DNA of 64,000 bases from Paramesorhizobium endophyticum (GTDB taxonomy: Bacteria; Pseudomonadota; Alphaproteobacteria; Rhizobiales; Rhizobiaceae), in NCBI RefSeq assembly GCF_014640615.1, contig NZ_BMHH01000005.1:1-64000 (forward strand), in the 5' to 3' direction. Positions within the stretch are counted from its first letter, which is position 1, and each line of letters opens with the position of its first letter. The position numbers and the translations under genes were made by a program. The notes beneath the pieces were generated by a model. That model made no database searches. It was not told where the DNA came from and saw only the letters and a program-made list of their open reading frames with translations. Below, in pieces: positions 19,777 through 27,773 of this stretch.

Positions 19777-20460
19777 ATGGGAATGCAGCGCAGAATGATG
19801 GCACTTGATGATTTCCGGTTGAAACTTCCCCAGTTCGGGGCGGCCATGGCTTTTTGCGCCGCGGCGGCATTGCTTTCGGTACCGGCGCTTGCCCAGCAGC
19901 AACAGCAGCAGGGCGCTCCCTTCGGCAATCTCAGTCTCTCCGACAGCAAGGACCCCGTGCAGATCAATGCGGACAAGCTTGAGATGCGCGACAAGGACGG
20001 CATGGCCATCTTCACCGGCAATGTCTCGGTCGTGCAGGGCGAGACGGTGCTCAAGTCCGGCAAGATGACGGTCTTTTTCAACAAATCCGACGACAAGCAG
20101 GGGCAGTCGGGCGGCAAGAACAGCAAGGGCGCCACTCCCGCGCAAGCGGGAGGCCTCGGCGCCGCCGGCATCGATCATCTGGAAGTCAGCGATAAAGTGT
20201 ACCTCAAGTCGGGTACGCAGATCGCGACCGGCGACGCCGGCACCTATGACGCCAAGTCGCAGACCATGACGCTGACGGGCAAGAAGGTGGTGCTTTCGGA
20301 TGGCGACAATGTCGCGACCGGCTGCAAGCTGATTGCCAATACCGGCACCGGCAAGGCGTTCCTTGAAAGCTGCAAGGGTCAGGAAGGCCGGGTGTCGATC
20401 ATCCTCACACCAAAAAGCGCGCAAGAGCAAGGCAAAGCCGCCGGCGCAAAACGAAACTAG
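19777..20460 (+). CDS. lptA: Periplasmic LPS transport protein LptA
   Basis: A 227-residue OstA-fold protein bridging LptC and the outer-membrane LptD. After a signal peptide (AAALLSVPALA) and a Gln-rich linker comes the beta-jellyroll, with DPVQINADKLEMRDKDGMAIFTGNVSV and a central Gly/Ser/Lys-rich insertion (about residues 110-125). The start may be the ATG at 19777 or the one at 19783, which is better spaced from the AGGGG site. It follows lptC by 67 bases. Confidence 0.92.
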   Translation: MGMQRRMMALDDFRLKLPQFGAAMAFCAAAALLSVPALAQQQQQQGAPFGNLSLSDSKDPVQINADKLEMRDKDGMAIFTGNVSVVQGETVLKSGKMTVFFNKSDDKQGQSGGKNSKGATPAQAGGLGAAGIDHLEVSDKVYLKSGTQIATGDAGTYDAKSQTMTLTGKKVVLSDGDNVATGCKLIANTGTGKAFLESCKGQEGRVSIILTPKSAQEQGKAAGAKRN

Positions 20461-20480
20461 CCCGAGTAATAGAGTCGATA

Positions 20481-21332
20481 GTGTCAGTTTTGCCAGTTTT
20501 CTCGCGCACCAATGTTGAAGGCGACGGAGAGGTTCACGCGCCTCCGGCACCGGCAACCGATATTTCCGAGGCGCCCCGCATGGCCCCCACGGGCGATCTT
20601 TCACGCCTCAAGGGAACGCTCGTCGCGCGCGGCCTGACGAAGAGCTATCGCGGCAGGCAGGTCGTCAACGGCGTGTCCTTCGGCGTCAGGGCCGGCGAGG
20701 CGGTGGGCATCCTTGGCCCCAATGGCGCGGGCAAGACCACCTGTTTCTACATGGTGACGGGACTCGTCCCAGCAGACAGCGGCAGCATCGAGATCGACGG
20801 CTTCGACGTCACCACCATGCCGATGTACCGCCGGTCGCGGCTCGGCATCGGCTACCTGCCGCAGGAGGCCTCCATCTTCCGTGGCCTTTCGGTGGAAAAC
20901 AATATCAAGGCCGTGCTGGAAGTCGTGGAGAAGGACAAGCGGAAGCGCGCTCAGGAGCTGGACGCGCTGCTGGAGGAATTCCATATCGCGCATTTGCGCA
21001 AGGCGCCTGCCCTCTCGCTTTCGGGCGGCGAGCGCCGGCGGCTGGAGATCGCCCGCGCGCTTGCCTCGCGGCCAAATTTCATGCTGCTGGACGAGCCGTT
21101 CGCGGGCGTCGATCCGATCGCCGTATCCGATATCCAGCAACTGGTGCGGCATCTGACCAGCCGCGGCATCGGCGTTCTCATCACCGACCATAATGTGCGC
21201 GAGACGCTGGGGCTCATCGACCGGGCCTATATCATCCATGCCGGGCAGGTGCTCACCCATGGCCGGCCGGCGGAAATCGTCGACAATCCCGATGTGCGGC
21301 GCTTTTATCTCGGCGACCAGTTCACGCTTTAA
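20481..21332 (+). CDS. lptB: LPS export ABC transporter ATP-binding protein LptB
   Basis: A 283-residue ABC ATPase that powers LPS extraction from the inner membrane. Walker A is GPNGAGKTT, the signature LSGGERRRLEIARAL, Walker B FMLLDEPFAGVDP, and the switch histidine lies in ITDHNVRETL. About 40 extra N-terminal residues, rich in Ala and Pro, precede the ABC fold; the GTG at 20481 is the first start and an ATG at 20580 would give a more standard length. A strong terminator follows at 21384. In many Rhizobiales rpoN comes next, but here three omp genes on the other strand do. Confidence 0.95.
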   Translation: MSVLPVFSRTNVEGDGEVHAPPAPATDISEAPRMAPTGDLSRLKGTLVARGLTKSYRGRQVVNGVSFGVRAGEAVGILGPNGAGKTTCFYMVTGLVPADSGSIEIDGFDVTTMPMYRRSRLGIGYLPQEASIFRGLSVENNIKAVLEVVEKDKRKRAQELDALLEEFHIAHLRKAPALSLSGGERRRLEIARALASRPNFMLLDEPFAGVDPIAVSDIQQLVRHLTSRGIGVLITDHNVRETLGLIDRAYIIHAGQVLTHGRPAEIVDNPDVRRFYLGDQFTL

Positions 21333-21383
21333 ATTCAACCGCATGATCCTGCGCTGGGAACGGATATGACCTCGATGAATTAT

Positions 21384-21414
21384 AGCCCCGCGATGAAACG
21401 CGGGGCTTTGCTTT
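21384..21414 (+). terminator. Rho-independent terminator after lptB
   Basis: A perfect nine-base stem AGCCCCGCG / CGCGGGGCT (21384-21392 and 21399-21407) with loop ATGAAA is followed by TTTGCTTT on the plus strand. It ends the lptCAB unit and may also serve the converging omp gene, although the minus-strand side has no clear T run. Confidence 0.85.
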
Positions 21415-21432
21415 GATGGCCGCAACGGGCGA

Positions 21433-22140
21433 TCAGAACTTGTAGGCGACGCCGACGCGCACCTCATGGGACTTGAATTTGCTCTCGAACTCGCTGTCGA
21501 GAAAATCGAAGCTCTCCTTGCCGAGGTCGACATAGCGATATTCGAGACGCAGAAGGATATTATCCGTGGCGGCGTAATCGACACCACCACCGACAGTCCA
21601 GCCGGTCCGGGTCTGTTTCTTTTCGTATGAAGCCATCCCCACACGCGCGATATCGTGCTCGACCTTGCCGAAGGCGAAACCACCGGCAAAATAGGGCAGA
21701 AAGCGATCAACGGCATAGCCGACGCGGGCGCGAACCGCACCTTCCCAGCGCATCCTGGCTTCATGCGTAAAGCCCACGTCGGTCGGATCAGCAAGGGGAT
21801 AGAAGCTTTCGTCCTTCTTGACCCCTGCATAGACGATGTCGGCTTCCGCACCCAAGACGAAGCCGTTCCCGGCGTCGAAATTATAGCCGCCATAAACACC
21901 GCCGAGCCAGCCAGACGGCCTCAGCTTGTGGGAATAAATATCGCCATCCGCCTCAAACTCCCCCTTAGAGTAAGCCCACGCATGGCCGGCCTGCGCGCCG
22001 ATATAGGCACCCGTCCAGGAGAATGATGGGGGCAGCGCCTCCGGCGGCGCGGGCTCCTGCGGGATGATATCCGCCGCCCTGGCGGATGTCGCCGCGCCAA
22101 GCGCAATGGCGGAGGCCAGCATCAAATGCATAAGCTTCAT
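21433..22140 (-). CDS. Omp25/Omp31-type outer-membrane protein (paralog 1)
   Basis: A 235-residue precursor. A signal peptide (MKLMHLMLASAIALGAATSARA) precedes a mature part starting ADIIPQEP and a predicted eight-stranded barrel: SWTGAYIGAQAGHAW, GGVYGGYNF, FLPYFAGGFAFG, GWTVGGGVDYAATDN, LLRLEYRYVDLG, and the terminal aromatic strand HEVRVGVAYKF that BamA recognises. This is the Omp25/Omp31 family of Brucella and relatives, abundant surface proteins tethered to envelope stability. It is the most diverged of the three tandem copies. The ATG at 22140 has a GGAGA site; an upstream in-frame ATG is not supported. Confidence 0.92.
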   Translation of the reverse strand: MKLMHLMLASAIALGAATSARAADIIPQEPAPPEALPPSFSWTGAYIGAQAGHAWAYSKGEFEADGDIYSHKLRPSGWLGGVYGGYNFDAGNGFVLGAEADIVYAGVKKDESFYPLADPTDVGFTHEARMRWEGAVRARVGYAVDRFLPYFAGGFAFGKVEHDIARVGMASYEKKQTRTGWTVGGGVDYAATDNILLRLEYRYVDLGKESFDFLDSEFESKFKSHEVRVGVAYKF

Positions 22141-22186
22141 AGTGTTCTCCAGTCCTCGGATAGGCCAACTAAAGTCGATGGCGGGG

Positions 22187-22231
22187 TTTATACACATACT
22201 CGTCAATAATTGTCTGTAACGTGAAAGACAC
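22187..22231 (-). promoter_or_regulatory. Promoter and shared upstream box of omp paralog 1
   Basis: On the minus strand: box GTGTCTTTC, then GTTA, a possible -35 CAGACA (22216-22211), an 18-base spacer, and -10 TATAAA (22192-22187), about 47 bases before the ATG. The box and spacing recur at 23214-23258. TGTCT and AGACA form inverted half-sites separated by ten bases, which could be a regulator site. Inference from sequence comparison within the window. Confidence 0.6.
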
Positions 22232-22400
22232 GCTCGCCTAAAATCAATAAGTATTATAGGTATATTTTTGATTTATTTTAGAGAGCACCACGTATTAATC
22301 ATTAATAGCAAATTAATGCACTATACTGAATAATATAGCTACGAAATAACCTTTAGTTGTAAATTTATCCTGACATATCCGCAGATTATATAAATTCATG

Positions 22401-22427
22401 CAAAAGATCCCGCATAGCTGCGGGACC
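22401..22427 (-). terminator. Rho-independent terminator after omp paralog 2
   Basis: On the minus strand TCCCGCA, loop GCTA, TGCGGGA, then TCTTTTG. The stem occupies 22408-22425 and the T-rich run 22401-22407. It separates omp paralog 2 from paralog 1, so each gene seems to be its own transcript. Confidence 0.8.
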
Positions 22428-22446
22428 TTGCACGACTTGCTGGGGA

Positions 22447-23166
22447 TCAGAACTTGTAGGCAACGCCGACGCGGACTTCGTGCATCTTGAAGCCTGTTTT
22501 AAAGGAATCCTCATCCGATATGTGATAGGTTTTCTTTCCCAAATCGGTGTAGCGATATTCGAGACGAAGGAAGATATTGTCGGTGGCGGCATAATCGACG
22601 CCGCCGCCTACAGTCCAGCCGACATGGGTCTTCTTGAGATCTGCCGTGTAGCGTGCCGGCTCCGCAACGTCTATCTCCTCGAAGCTATGCTTGACTTCGC
22701 CGAAGGCGACACCACCCGCCACATAGGGCAGGAAGCGATCAACCGCGTAGCCGACACGCCCGCGAACCGCACCCAGCCATCCCAGCTTGGTTTCCCCACT
22801 TTCATAGCCGTCCTCATCATCGAAATCGTCGTTCGATTTTTTAACCCTCGCATAGTTGAAATCCGCATCGGCACCGACGAGAAAACCATTTCCGGCTTCC
22901 CAATTGTAACCGGCAAAAACGCCGCCGATGAAGCCCTTGGACTTCAATGTGCTATTATCGGCATCCAGGTCCTCGTCGTAGATGTTGAACTTAGACCTGC
23001 CCCATCCGTAGCCTACCTGGCCGCCGAGATAAGCGCCGGTCCAGCTGAATGCCGGGGGTAACGCTTCCGGCGGCGCAGGTTCCTGCGGGATGACATCCGC
23101 CGCCCTTGCAGCGGTCGCCGCGCCGAGGGCGATCGCGGAGACCAGGATCATATGCATAATTTTCAT
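22447..23166 (-). CDS. Omp25/Omp31-type outer-membrane protein (paralog 2)
   Basis: A 239-residue precursor. Signal peptide MKIMHMILVSAIALGAATAARA, mature start ADVIPQEP, then a small beta barrel ending VGVAYKF. From residue about 45 on it is nearly identical to paralog 3 (for example GWGRSKF, GYNWEAGNGFLVGADADFNY, YVAGGVAFGEVKHSFEEID), while its signal peptide and first mature residues resemble paralog 1. That mosaic suggests recombination between the copies. Extracellular loops are acidic (NDDFDDEDGYESGE). Own promoter (23214-23258) and own terminator (22401-22427). Confidence 0.92.
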   Translation of the reverse strand: MKIMHMILVSAIALGAATAARAADVIPQEPAPPEALPPAFSWTGAYLGGQVGYGWGRSKFNIYDEDLDADNSTLKSKGFIGGVFAGYNWEAGNGFLVGADADFNYARVKKSNDDFDDEDGYESGETKLGWLGAVRGRVGYAVDRFLPYVAGGVAFGEVKHSFEEIDVAEPARYTADLKKTHVGWTVGGGVDYAATDNIFLRLEYRYTDLGKKTYHISDEDSFKTGFKMHEVRVGVAYKF

Positions 23167-23213
23167 TGTGTTTCTCCAGTCTTCGAGAGGCTCAATTATG
23201 TGGAATTGGGGAA

Positions 23214-23258
23214 CTTATACGCACCATTCCCAAGTATTGTCTGTAACAAGAAAGACAC
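23214..23258 (-). promoter_or_regulatory. Promoter and shared upstream box of omp paralog 2
   Basis: Minus strand: box GTGTCTTTC, GTTA, possible -35 CAGACA (23243-23238), an 18-base spacer, and -10 TATAAG (23219-23214), about 48 bases before the ATG. Same order and spacing as upstream of paralog 1, although the bases between the box elements differ, so the conserved bases are likely under selection. The surrounding 250 bases are very AT-rich. Confidence 0.6.
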
Positions 23259-23425
23259 TTGAGAATAAAGAATGATGCCCTTCATCAGTATATTTTTTAT
23301 ATATTTCAGAAAATTTAATGTGAAAATATTTGTATTTTACATAAGTCGCTGTAAATACGTAAAAATCCAACTCATATATATTTATCCAAAATATATAAAG
23401 ATCTATTGCTGAATGTATACTTGTG

Positions 23426-23455
23426 CAAAAAAAGCCCTGCGATGAAGCAGGGCCT
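23426..23455 (-). terminator. Rho-independent terminator after omp paralog 3
   Basis: On the minus strand GCCCTGC, loop TTCATC, GCAGGGC, followed by a run of seven T residues. The stem arms are 23447-23453 and 23434-23440. It is the strongest of the three terminators in the omp cluster. Confidence 0.88.
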
Positions 23456-23481
23456 TTGCGTTGTATTTACACGACAAGGGA

Positions 23482-24198
23482 TTAGAACTTGTAGGCAACG
23501 CCGACGCGGACTTCGTGCATCGTGAAGTCTGTTTTAAAGGACGAGTCATCCGATATATGATAGGTTTTCTTTCCCAAATCTGTGTAGCGATATTCGAGAC
23601 GAAGGAAGATGTTGTCGGTAGCGGCATAATCGACGCCGCCGCCTACAGTCCAGCCGACCTGGGTTTTCTTGAAATCTGCCGTGTAATGCGCCGGCTCCGT
23701 AACGTCTATCTCCTCGAAGCTATGCTTGACTTCGCCGAAGGCGACACCACCCGCCACATAGGGTAGGAAGCGATCGACCGCGTAGCCGACACGCCCCCGA
23801 ACCGCGCCCAGCCATCCCAGCTTGGTTTCCGCACTTGCATAGCCGTCCTCATCATCGAAATCGTCGTTCGATTTTTTAACCCTTGCATAGTTGAAATCCG
23901 CATCGGCGCCGACAAGGAAACCATTTCCGGCTTCCCAATTGTAACCGGCAAAAACGCCGCCGACGAAGCCCTTGGACTTCAATGTGCTACTATCGGCCCC
24001 CAGGTCCTCGTCGTAGGCGCTGAACTTGGACCTGCCCCATCCGTAGCCTACCTGGCCGCCGAGATAAGCGCCGGTCCAGCTGAATACCGGAGGCATGTAT
24101 TCCGGCGTCGGCTCTTCGTAAACGGCATCCGCCGCCCTGGCGGACGTCGCCGCACCAAGCACGATTGCGGAAGCTGCGATGAAATGCATAATCTTCAT
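23482..24198 (-). CDS. Omp25/Omp31-type outer-membrane protein (paralog 3)
   Basis: A 238-residue precursor, first of the tandem trio. Signal peptide MKIMHFIAASAIVLGAATSARA and a distinct mature N-terminus ADAVYEEPTPEYMPPVF, then a barrel almost identical to paralog 2, ending MHEVRVGVAYKF. The ATG at 24198 has a CTGGAGAAA ribosome binding site; the in-frame extension to 24270 has no support. The promoter region (24227-24270) keeps only part of the box found at the other two copies, so expression may differ. Confidence 0.92.
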   Translation of the reverse strand: MKIMHFIAASAIVLGAATSARAADAVYEEPTPEYMPPVFSWTGAYLGGQVGYGWGRSKFSAYDEDLGADSSTLKSKGFVGGVFAGYNWEAGNGFLVGADADFNYARVKKSNDDFDDEDGYASAETKLGWLGAVRGRVGYAVDRFLPYVAGGVAFGEVKHSFEEIDVTEPAHYTADFKKTQVGWTVGGGVDYAATDNIFLRLEYRYTDLGKKTYHISDDSSFKTDFTMHEVRVGVAYKF

Positions 24199-24226
24199 GG
24201 CGTTTCTCCAGTCTTCGATGAAGCCC

Positions 24227-24270
24227 GTTATATCCGGCGGGTCTGATTCCCGCTGTAGCGCCAAGGACAC
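24227..24270 (-). promoter_or_regulatory. Diverged promoter of omp paralog 3
   Basis: Minus strand GTGTC, CTACAG, then a 17-base spacer after CAGCGG (24255-24250) and -10 TATAAC (24232-24227), 28 bases before the ATG. It aligns with the promoters at 22187-22231 and 23214-23258 but lacks the right half-site AGACA. Weak evidence on its own. Confidence 0.4.
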
Positions 24271-24404
24271 ACCGGAAGAAATGCACAGAGTATTTCCAAA
24301 TCTATATTTGGATAATCTAACAACAGGAAAATGAAAAATGGTACAGCCTTCGATTTTACTAAGTTGTTATAAACAAACATAATTCAGGTTGGAAAATATG
24401 CTTT

Positions 24405-25520
24405 ATGGCGGGCGCGGAAATGAAGACAAGGATTGATTGGGTCGATATAGCCAAGGGGATGTGCATCATTTTCGTGGTGATGATGCATTCGACATTAGGT
24501 GTGGAAAAAGCCGCCGAATCAGAAGGCTGGATGCATTACGTCGTTGCCTTCGCCAAACCTTTCCGGATGCCGGACTTCTTCCTGATTTCCGGGCTTTTCC
24601 TCAGCCTGGTGATCGACCGCCCCTGGCGGCGCTACATAGATCGCAAGGTCATCCATTTTCTTTACTTTTATATACTGTGGCTGACTATCCAGTTCGTATT
24701 CAAGGCGCCGGGAATTGCCGCCGAAGAAGGCGTGCGGGGTGTTGTTTCAGCCTATCTCCTGGCTTTCATCGAACCGTTCGGCACGCTCTGGTTCATTTAT
24801 ATCCTTCCCGTCTTTTTCCTCATCACGCGATTTGTGAAGCGGGTGCCGGTCTGGCTTGTCTTCGGCTCGCTGGCGGTGCTCGAGAGCCTGCCCATCCATA
24901 CGGGATGGGTGATGATCGACGAGTTCTGCGGGCGCTTCGTTTATTTTTATGCCGGCTACGCCTTCGCCCCGGCGATCTTCCGCGCCGCGGACTGGCTACG
25001 CCAGCGTCCGCGCATCGGGCTTGCCGGGCTCGCGGCCTGGGCGCTCGTCGAATATGGACTGGTGTTCACGTCCGCGCCCTCCGCGTTTGCGCATCTGCTG
25101 ACGTCGGAGGCATTCATGGCCGGGGCGCAGGGTGGATGGAGCGAGTTGCCCATCGTCTCGCTCCTGCTCGGCCTTGCGGGCGCATTCGCCATCGTGGCGA
25201 CATCGGCGCTGCTGTCATTGCTGGCTGAGGGGAATCCGTTGCATCGGGCGCTGAGTTGGCTGGGAGCCCACTCGATCGTCGTCTATCTCGCCTTCTTCCT
25301 GCCGATGGCGGTGGCCCGGACGGTGCTGCTCAAAACCGGCATCATCACCGATATCGGCACGATTTCGCTTCTCACCACCATCTCGGGCGTTATCGGCCCG
25401 GTCATTCTCTACGCGCTGGTGCAATGGAACGGCTATGGCCACTTCCTGTTCCGCCGCCCGCTATGGGCGATGATTGACAAGGCACCGACGGGGAAGACGG
25501 CGGCTGTGGCGGCGGAATAG
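24405..25520 (+). CDS. Membrane acyltransferase (acyltransferase_3 family)
   Basis: A 371-residue integral membrane protein with about ten hydrophobic segments. It has the family's opening R-x-x-W-V-D-I-A-K-G (TRIDWVDIAKGMCIIFVVMMHS), with the conserved histidine in VMMHS, and FFLISGLFLSLVIDR. Such proteins transfer acyl groups (acetyl, succinyl and others) to surface glycans, lipids or exopolysaccharide; the substrate cannot be deduced. Two starts are possible, ATG 24405 or 24420. It is next to the omp cluster and converges with rnd, with a hairpin pair (25528-25655) in between. Confidence 0.85.
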   Translation: MAGAEMKTRIDWVDIAKGMCIIFVVMMHSTLGVEKAAESEGWMHYVVAFAKPFRMPDFFLISGLFLSLVIDRPWRRYIDRKVIHFLYFYILWLTIQFVFKAPGIAAEEGVRGVVSAYLLAFIEPFGTLWFIYILPVFFLITRFVKRVPVWLVFGSLAVLESLPIHTGWVMIDEFCGRFVYFYAGYAFAPAIFRAADWLRQRPRIGLAGLAAWALVEYGLVFTSAPSAFAHLLTSEAFMAGAQGGWSELPIVSLLLGLAGAFAIVATSALLSLLAEGNPLHRALSWLGAHSIVVYLAFFLPMAVARTVLLKTGIITDIGTISLLTTISGVIGPVILYALVQWNGYGHFLFRRPLWAMIDKAPTGKTAAVAAE

Positions 25521-25527
25521 CAGAATC

Positions 25528-25655
25528 CCGTCTCCCTTCATCCTCGTGGTTCGAGGCTCGCTTCGCGAGCACCTCACCATGAGGATGAAGGGAGACGGCG
25601 TTCCAGTAACCTTATCCTGAGGCGCTCGCGAAGCGAGCCTCGAAGGACGACGGTG
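25528..25655. repeat. Inverted repeat pair between acyltransferase and rnd
   Basis: An exact 18-base inverted repeat (25528-25545 and 25581-25598, CCGTCTCCCTTCATCCTC and its inverse) encloses a smaller CTCGCTTCGCGAG hairpin. A related unit, AGGCGCTCGCGAAGCGAGCCT, follows at about 25620-25640. The structure fills the gap between two converging genes and could terminate both. Confidence 0.75.
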
Positions 25656-25669
25656 CTTGGCGATAGTTC

Positions 25670-26287
25670 TTAGCTATGCGCGAAAATATCCTCTTCCGGC
25701 CATCCCATCAGGTCGAGCCGGGCGCGGGTCGGCAGGAAGCGGAAGCAGGCTTCGGCTTCCTTTTCGCGGCCATCACGCTTCAGGCGCGTCTCCAGCACGT
25801 TCTTGAGGCGATGGAGGTAGAGGACATCGGAGGCGGCATATTCCAGCTGCGCGGGCGTAAGCACTTCCGCCGCCCAGTCGGAGGATTGCTGCTGCTTGGA
25901 GATACTGACCTCCAATAGCTCGTTGCAGAGATCCTTGAGCCCGTGCCGGTCCGTATAGGTGCGGGTCAGGCGCGAGCCGATCTTGGTGCAGAACACCGGC
26001 TGCGGCATGACGCCGAAGGTGTGCGCCAGCACGGCCAAGTCGAACCGGCCATAATGGAAAATCTTGGTGATCGACCGATCCTTCAGGAGGCGCACCAGAT
26101 TGGGCGCCTTCTTCTGGCCCGGCTCGATCTGGATCACATCGGCGGTGCCGTCGCCCGGCGATATCTGCACCACGCAAAGCCGGTCGCGATGCGGGTTCAA
26201 ACCCAGCGTCTCGGTATCGATGGCGACGGCATCGACCTGATAGTTGGAAAGATCGGGCAGGTCGTTCTTATGAAAACGGATGCTCAT
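25670..26287 (-). CDS. rnd: Ribonuclease D-like 3'-5' exonuclease
   Basis: A 205-residue DEDDy exonuclease. Exo motif I is VAIDTETLGL, motif II includes IFHYGRFDLAVL, and motif III YAASDVLYLHRL. It is about half the length of E. coli RNase D because it lacks the two HRDC domains, which is usual for the short form found in Rhizobiales. It trims 3' ends of structured RNAs. In many relatives this gene directly precedes lptC; here it lies about 6 kb away on the other strand, after an M20 peptidase gene with a 12-base gap. Confidence 0.9.
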   Translation of the reverse strand: MSIRFHKNDLPDLSNYQVDAVAIDTETLGLNPHRDRLCVVQISPGDGTADVIQIEPGQKKAPNLVRLLKDRSITKIFHYGRFDLAVLAHTFGVMPQPVFCTKIGSRLTRTYTDRHGLKDLCNELLEVSISKQQQSSDWAAEVLTPAQLEYAASDVLYLHRLKNVLETRLKRDGREKEAEACFRFLPTRARLDLMGWPEEDIFAHS

Positions 26288-26299
26288 CGGCCCCTCCCC

Positions 26300-27691
26300 T
26301 TATTTCTGCGCCAGAGCGGCGAGGATGCGCGCCCAGGAGCGCTGCCCCTTATGAAAGGAATTCAGCTCATACTTTTCATTGGGCGAATGGATGCGGTCAT
26401 CTTCCAGCCCGAAGCCGACGAGCAGGGACTCCATGCCGAGCATGCGCTGGAAATCGCCGACGATGGGGATCGAGCCGCCCATGGCGATGAGCACTGCCGG
26501 ATTCGGCCATTCGTCCGAAAGCGCATTCTTGGCTTTGGTGAGGATTGGTGAATCGTAGGCAAGCTGGATCGCAGGCGAACCGCCATGCGGGTGGAATTCC
26601 ACCGAACAGTCGGCTGGGATGCGGGCGCGCACGAAATCGTGGAAGGCGGCGCGGATCTTTTCGGGGGCCTGCTTGTAGACGAGGCGGAACGAGACCTTTG
26701 CGCGGGCCTCAGCCGCGATCACCGTCTTGAAACCCTCACCCGTATAGCCGCCGGTGATGCCGTTGACTTCCGCCGTGGGGCGGGCCCAGGTCAGTTCCAG
26801 AACGCTGCGGCCCTTTTCGCCTGCCGGAATGGAAAGGCCGATGGGGCCGAGGAAGCTTTCCGCGGTGCGGCCGAGGCCCTCCCACATCTGGAGAATCTGC
26901 GTCGGCGTTTCCTCCACGCCGTCATAAAAGCCCGGCAGGGTCACGCGGCCGTTCTCGTCATGGAGATCGGCAAGGATGCGCGTCAGGATATGGATCGGGT
27001 TCGCCGCCGCGCCGCCGAAGAAACCCGAATGAAGATCGCGATCAGCGGCCTTGACGATGATTTCCTCGCCCACAAGCCCGCGCAGGCCAACAGAGATGGC
27101 CGGCGTCTCGGGGTCCCACATGCCGGTGTCGCAGACCAGCGCGAAATCCGCCTTCAACTCCTCCGCATGGGCTTCCAGGAACGGCTTCAGTGACGGCGAG
27201 CCGGATTCCTCCTCGCCCTCGAAGAGAATGGTAATGCGGCAAGGGAGATTGCCGTGGACAGCCTTGTAGGCGCGGCAGGCCTCCACGAACGTCATCAACT
27301 GGCCCTTGTCGTCGGACGAGCCGCGCCCGGTGATGATCTTCCGCGCCTCGCCCACATCCTTGATCGCAGGTGCGAACGGATCGTTTTCCCAGAGGTTCAG
27401 CGGATCGACCGGCTGCACGTCGTAATGGCCGTAGAAAAGGGCATGCGGCGCATCGGGCGCAGCGCCCTCGTGATGGGCGACGACCATGGGATGGCCCGGC
27501 GTCTCGCGCACGCTCGCCGTAAAGCCAATGGATTCCAGATCCTTCACCAGCCACTCCGCCGCCTTGCGGCACTCGGCCTTATAGGCGGGATCGGTCGAAA
27601 TCGACTTGATCTTCAACAGCTCGAACAGCCGGTCGAGGCTTTTGTCGAGATTGGCATCGAGGTGGGAAAGGACGGGTTCGAGCGTGGACAT
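26300..27691 (-). CDS. M20 family metallopeptidase (dipeptidase type)
   Basis: A 463-residue zinc peptidase of the M20 family. Metal and catalytic residues are visible: YGHYDVQPVD (His ligand and catalytic Asp), GRGSSDDKGQ (bridging Asp), and ILFEGEEESGSPSL (general base and ligand Glu). A lid/dimerisation domain occupies the middle. Related proteins hydrolyse dipeptides or N-acyl amino acids; the substrate is unknown. The open frame extends 210 bases upstream, but ATG 27691 gives the family N-terminus. It is followed closely by rnd. Confidence 0.9.
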   Translation of the reverse strand: MSTLEPVLSHLDANLDKSLDRLFELLKIKSISTDPAYKAECRKAAEWLVKDLESIGFTASVRETPGHPMVVAHHEGAAPDAPHALFYGHYDVQPVDPLNLWENDPFAPAIKDVGEARKIITGRGSSDDKGQLMTFVEACRAYKAVHGNLPCRITILFEGEEESGSPSLKPFLEAHAEELKADFALVCDTGMWDPETPAISVGLRGLVGEEIIVKAADRDLHSGFFGGAAANPIHILTRILADLHDENGRVTLPGFYDGVEETPTQILQMWEGLGRTAESFLGPIGLSIPAGEKGRSVLELTWARPTAEVNGITGGYTGEGFKTVIAAEARAKVSFRLVYKQAPEKIRAAFHDFVRARIPADCSVEFHPHGGSPAIQLAYDSPILTKAKNALSDEWPNPAVLIAMGGSIPIVGDFQRMLGMESLLVGFGLEDDRIHSPNEKYELNSFHKGQRSWARILAALAQK

Positions 27692-27773
27692 GGGACTAAC
27701 CTGATTTCGATTCACGAAGAGCCGCACCCTATTCCATTTTGTGGGGGAATGCACAGGGGGCAGCGTCGGGAAC

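Noticed and set aside
26180-26200. tRNA-like GGTTCAAA pattern
   Set aside because: It lies within the rnd coding sequence and no cloverleaf can be formed around it.
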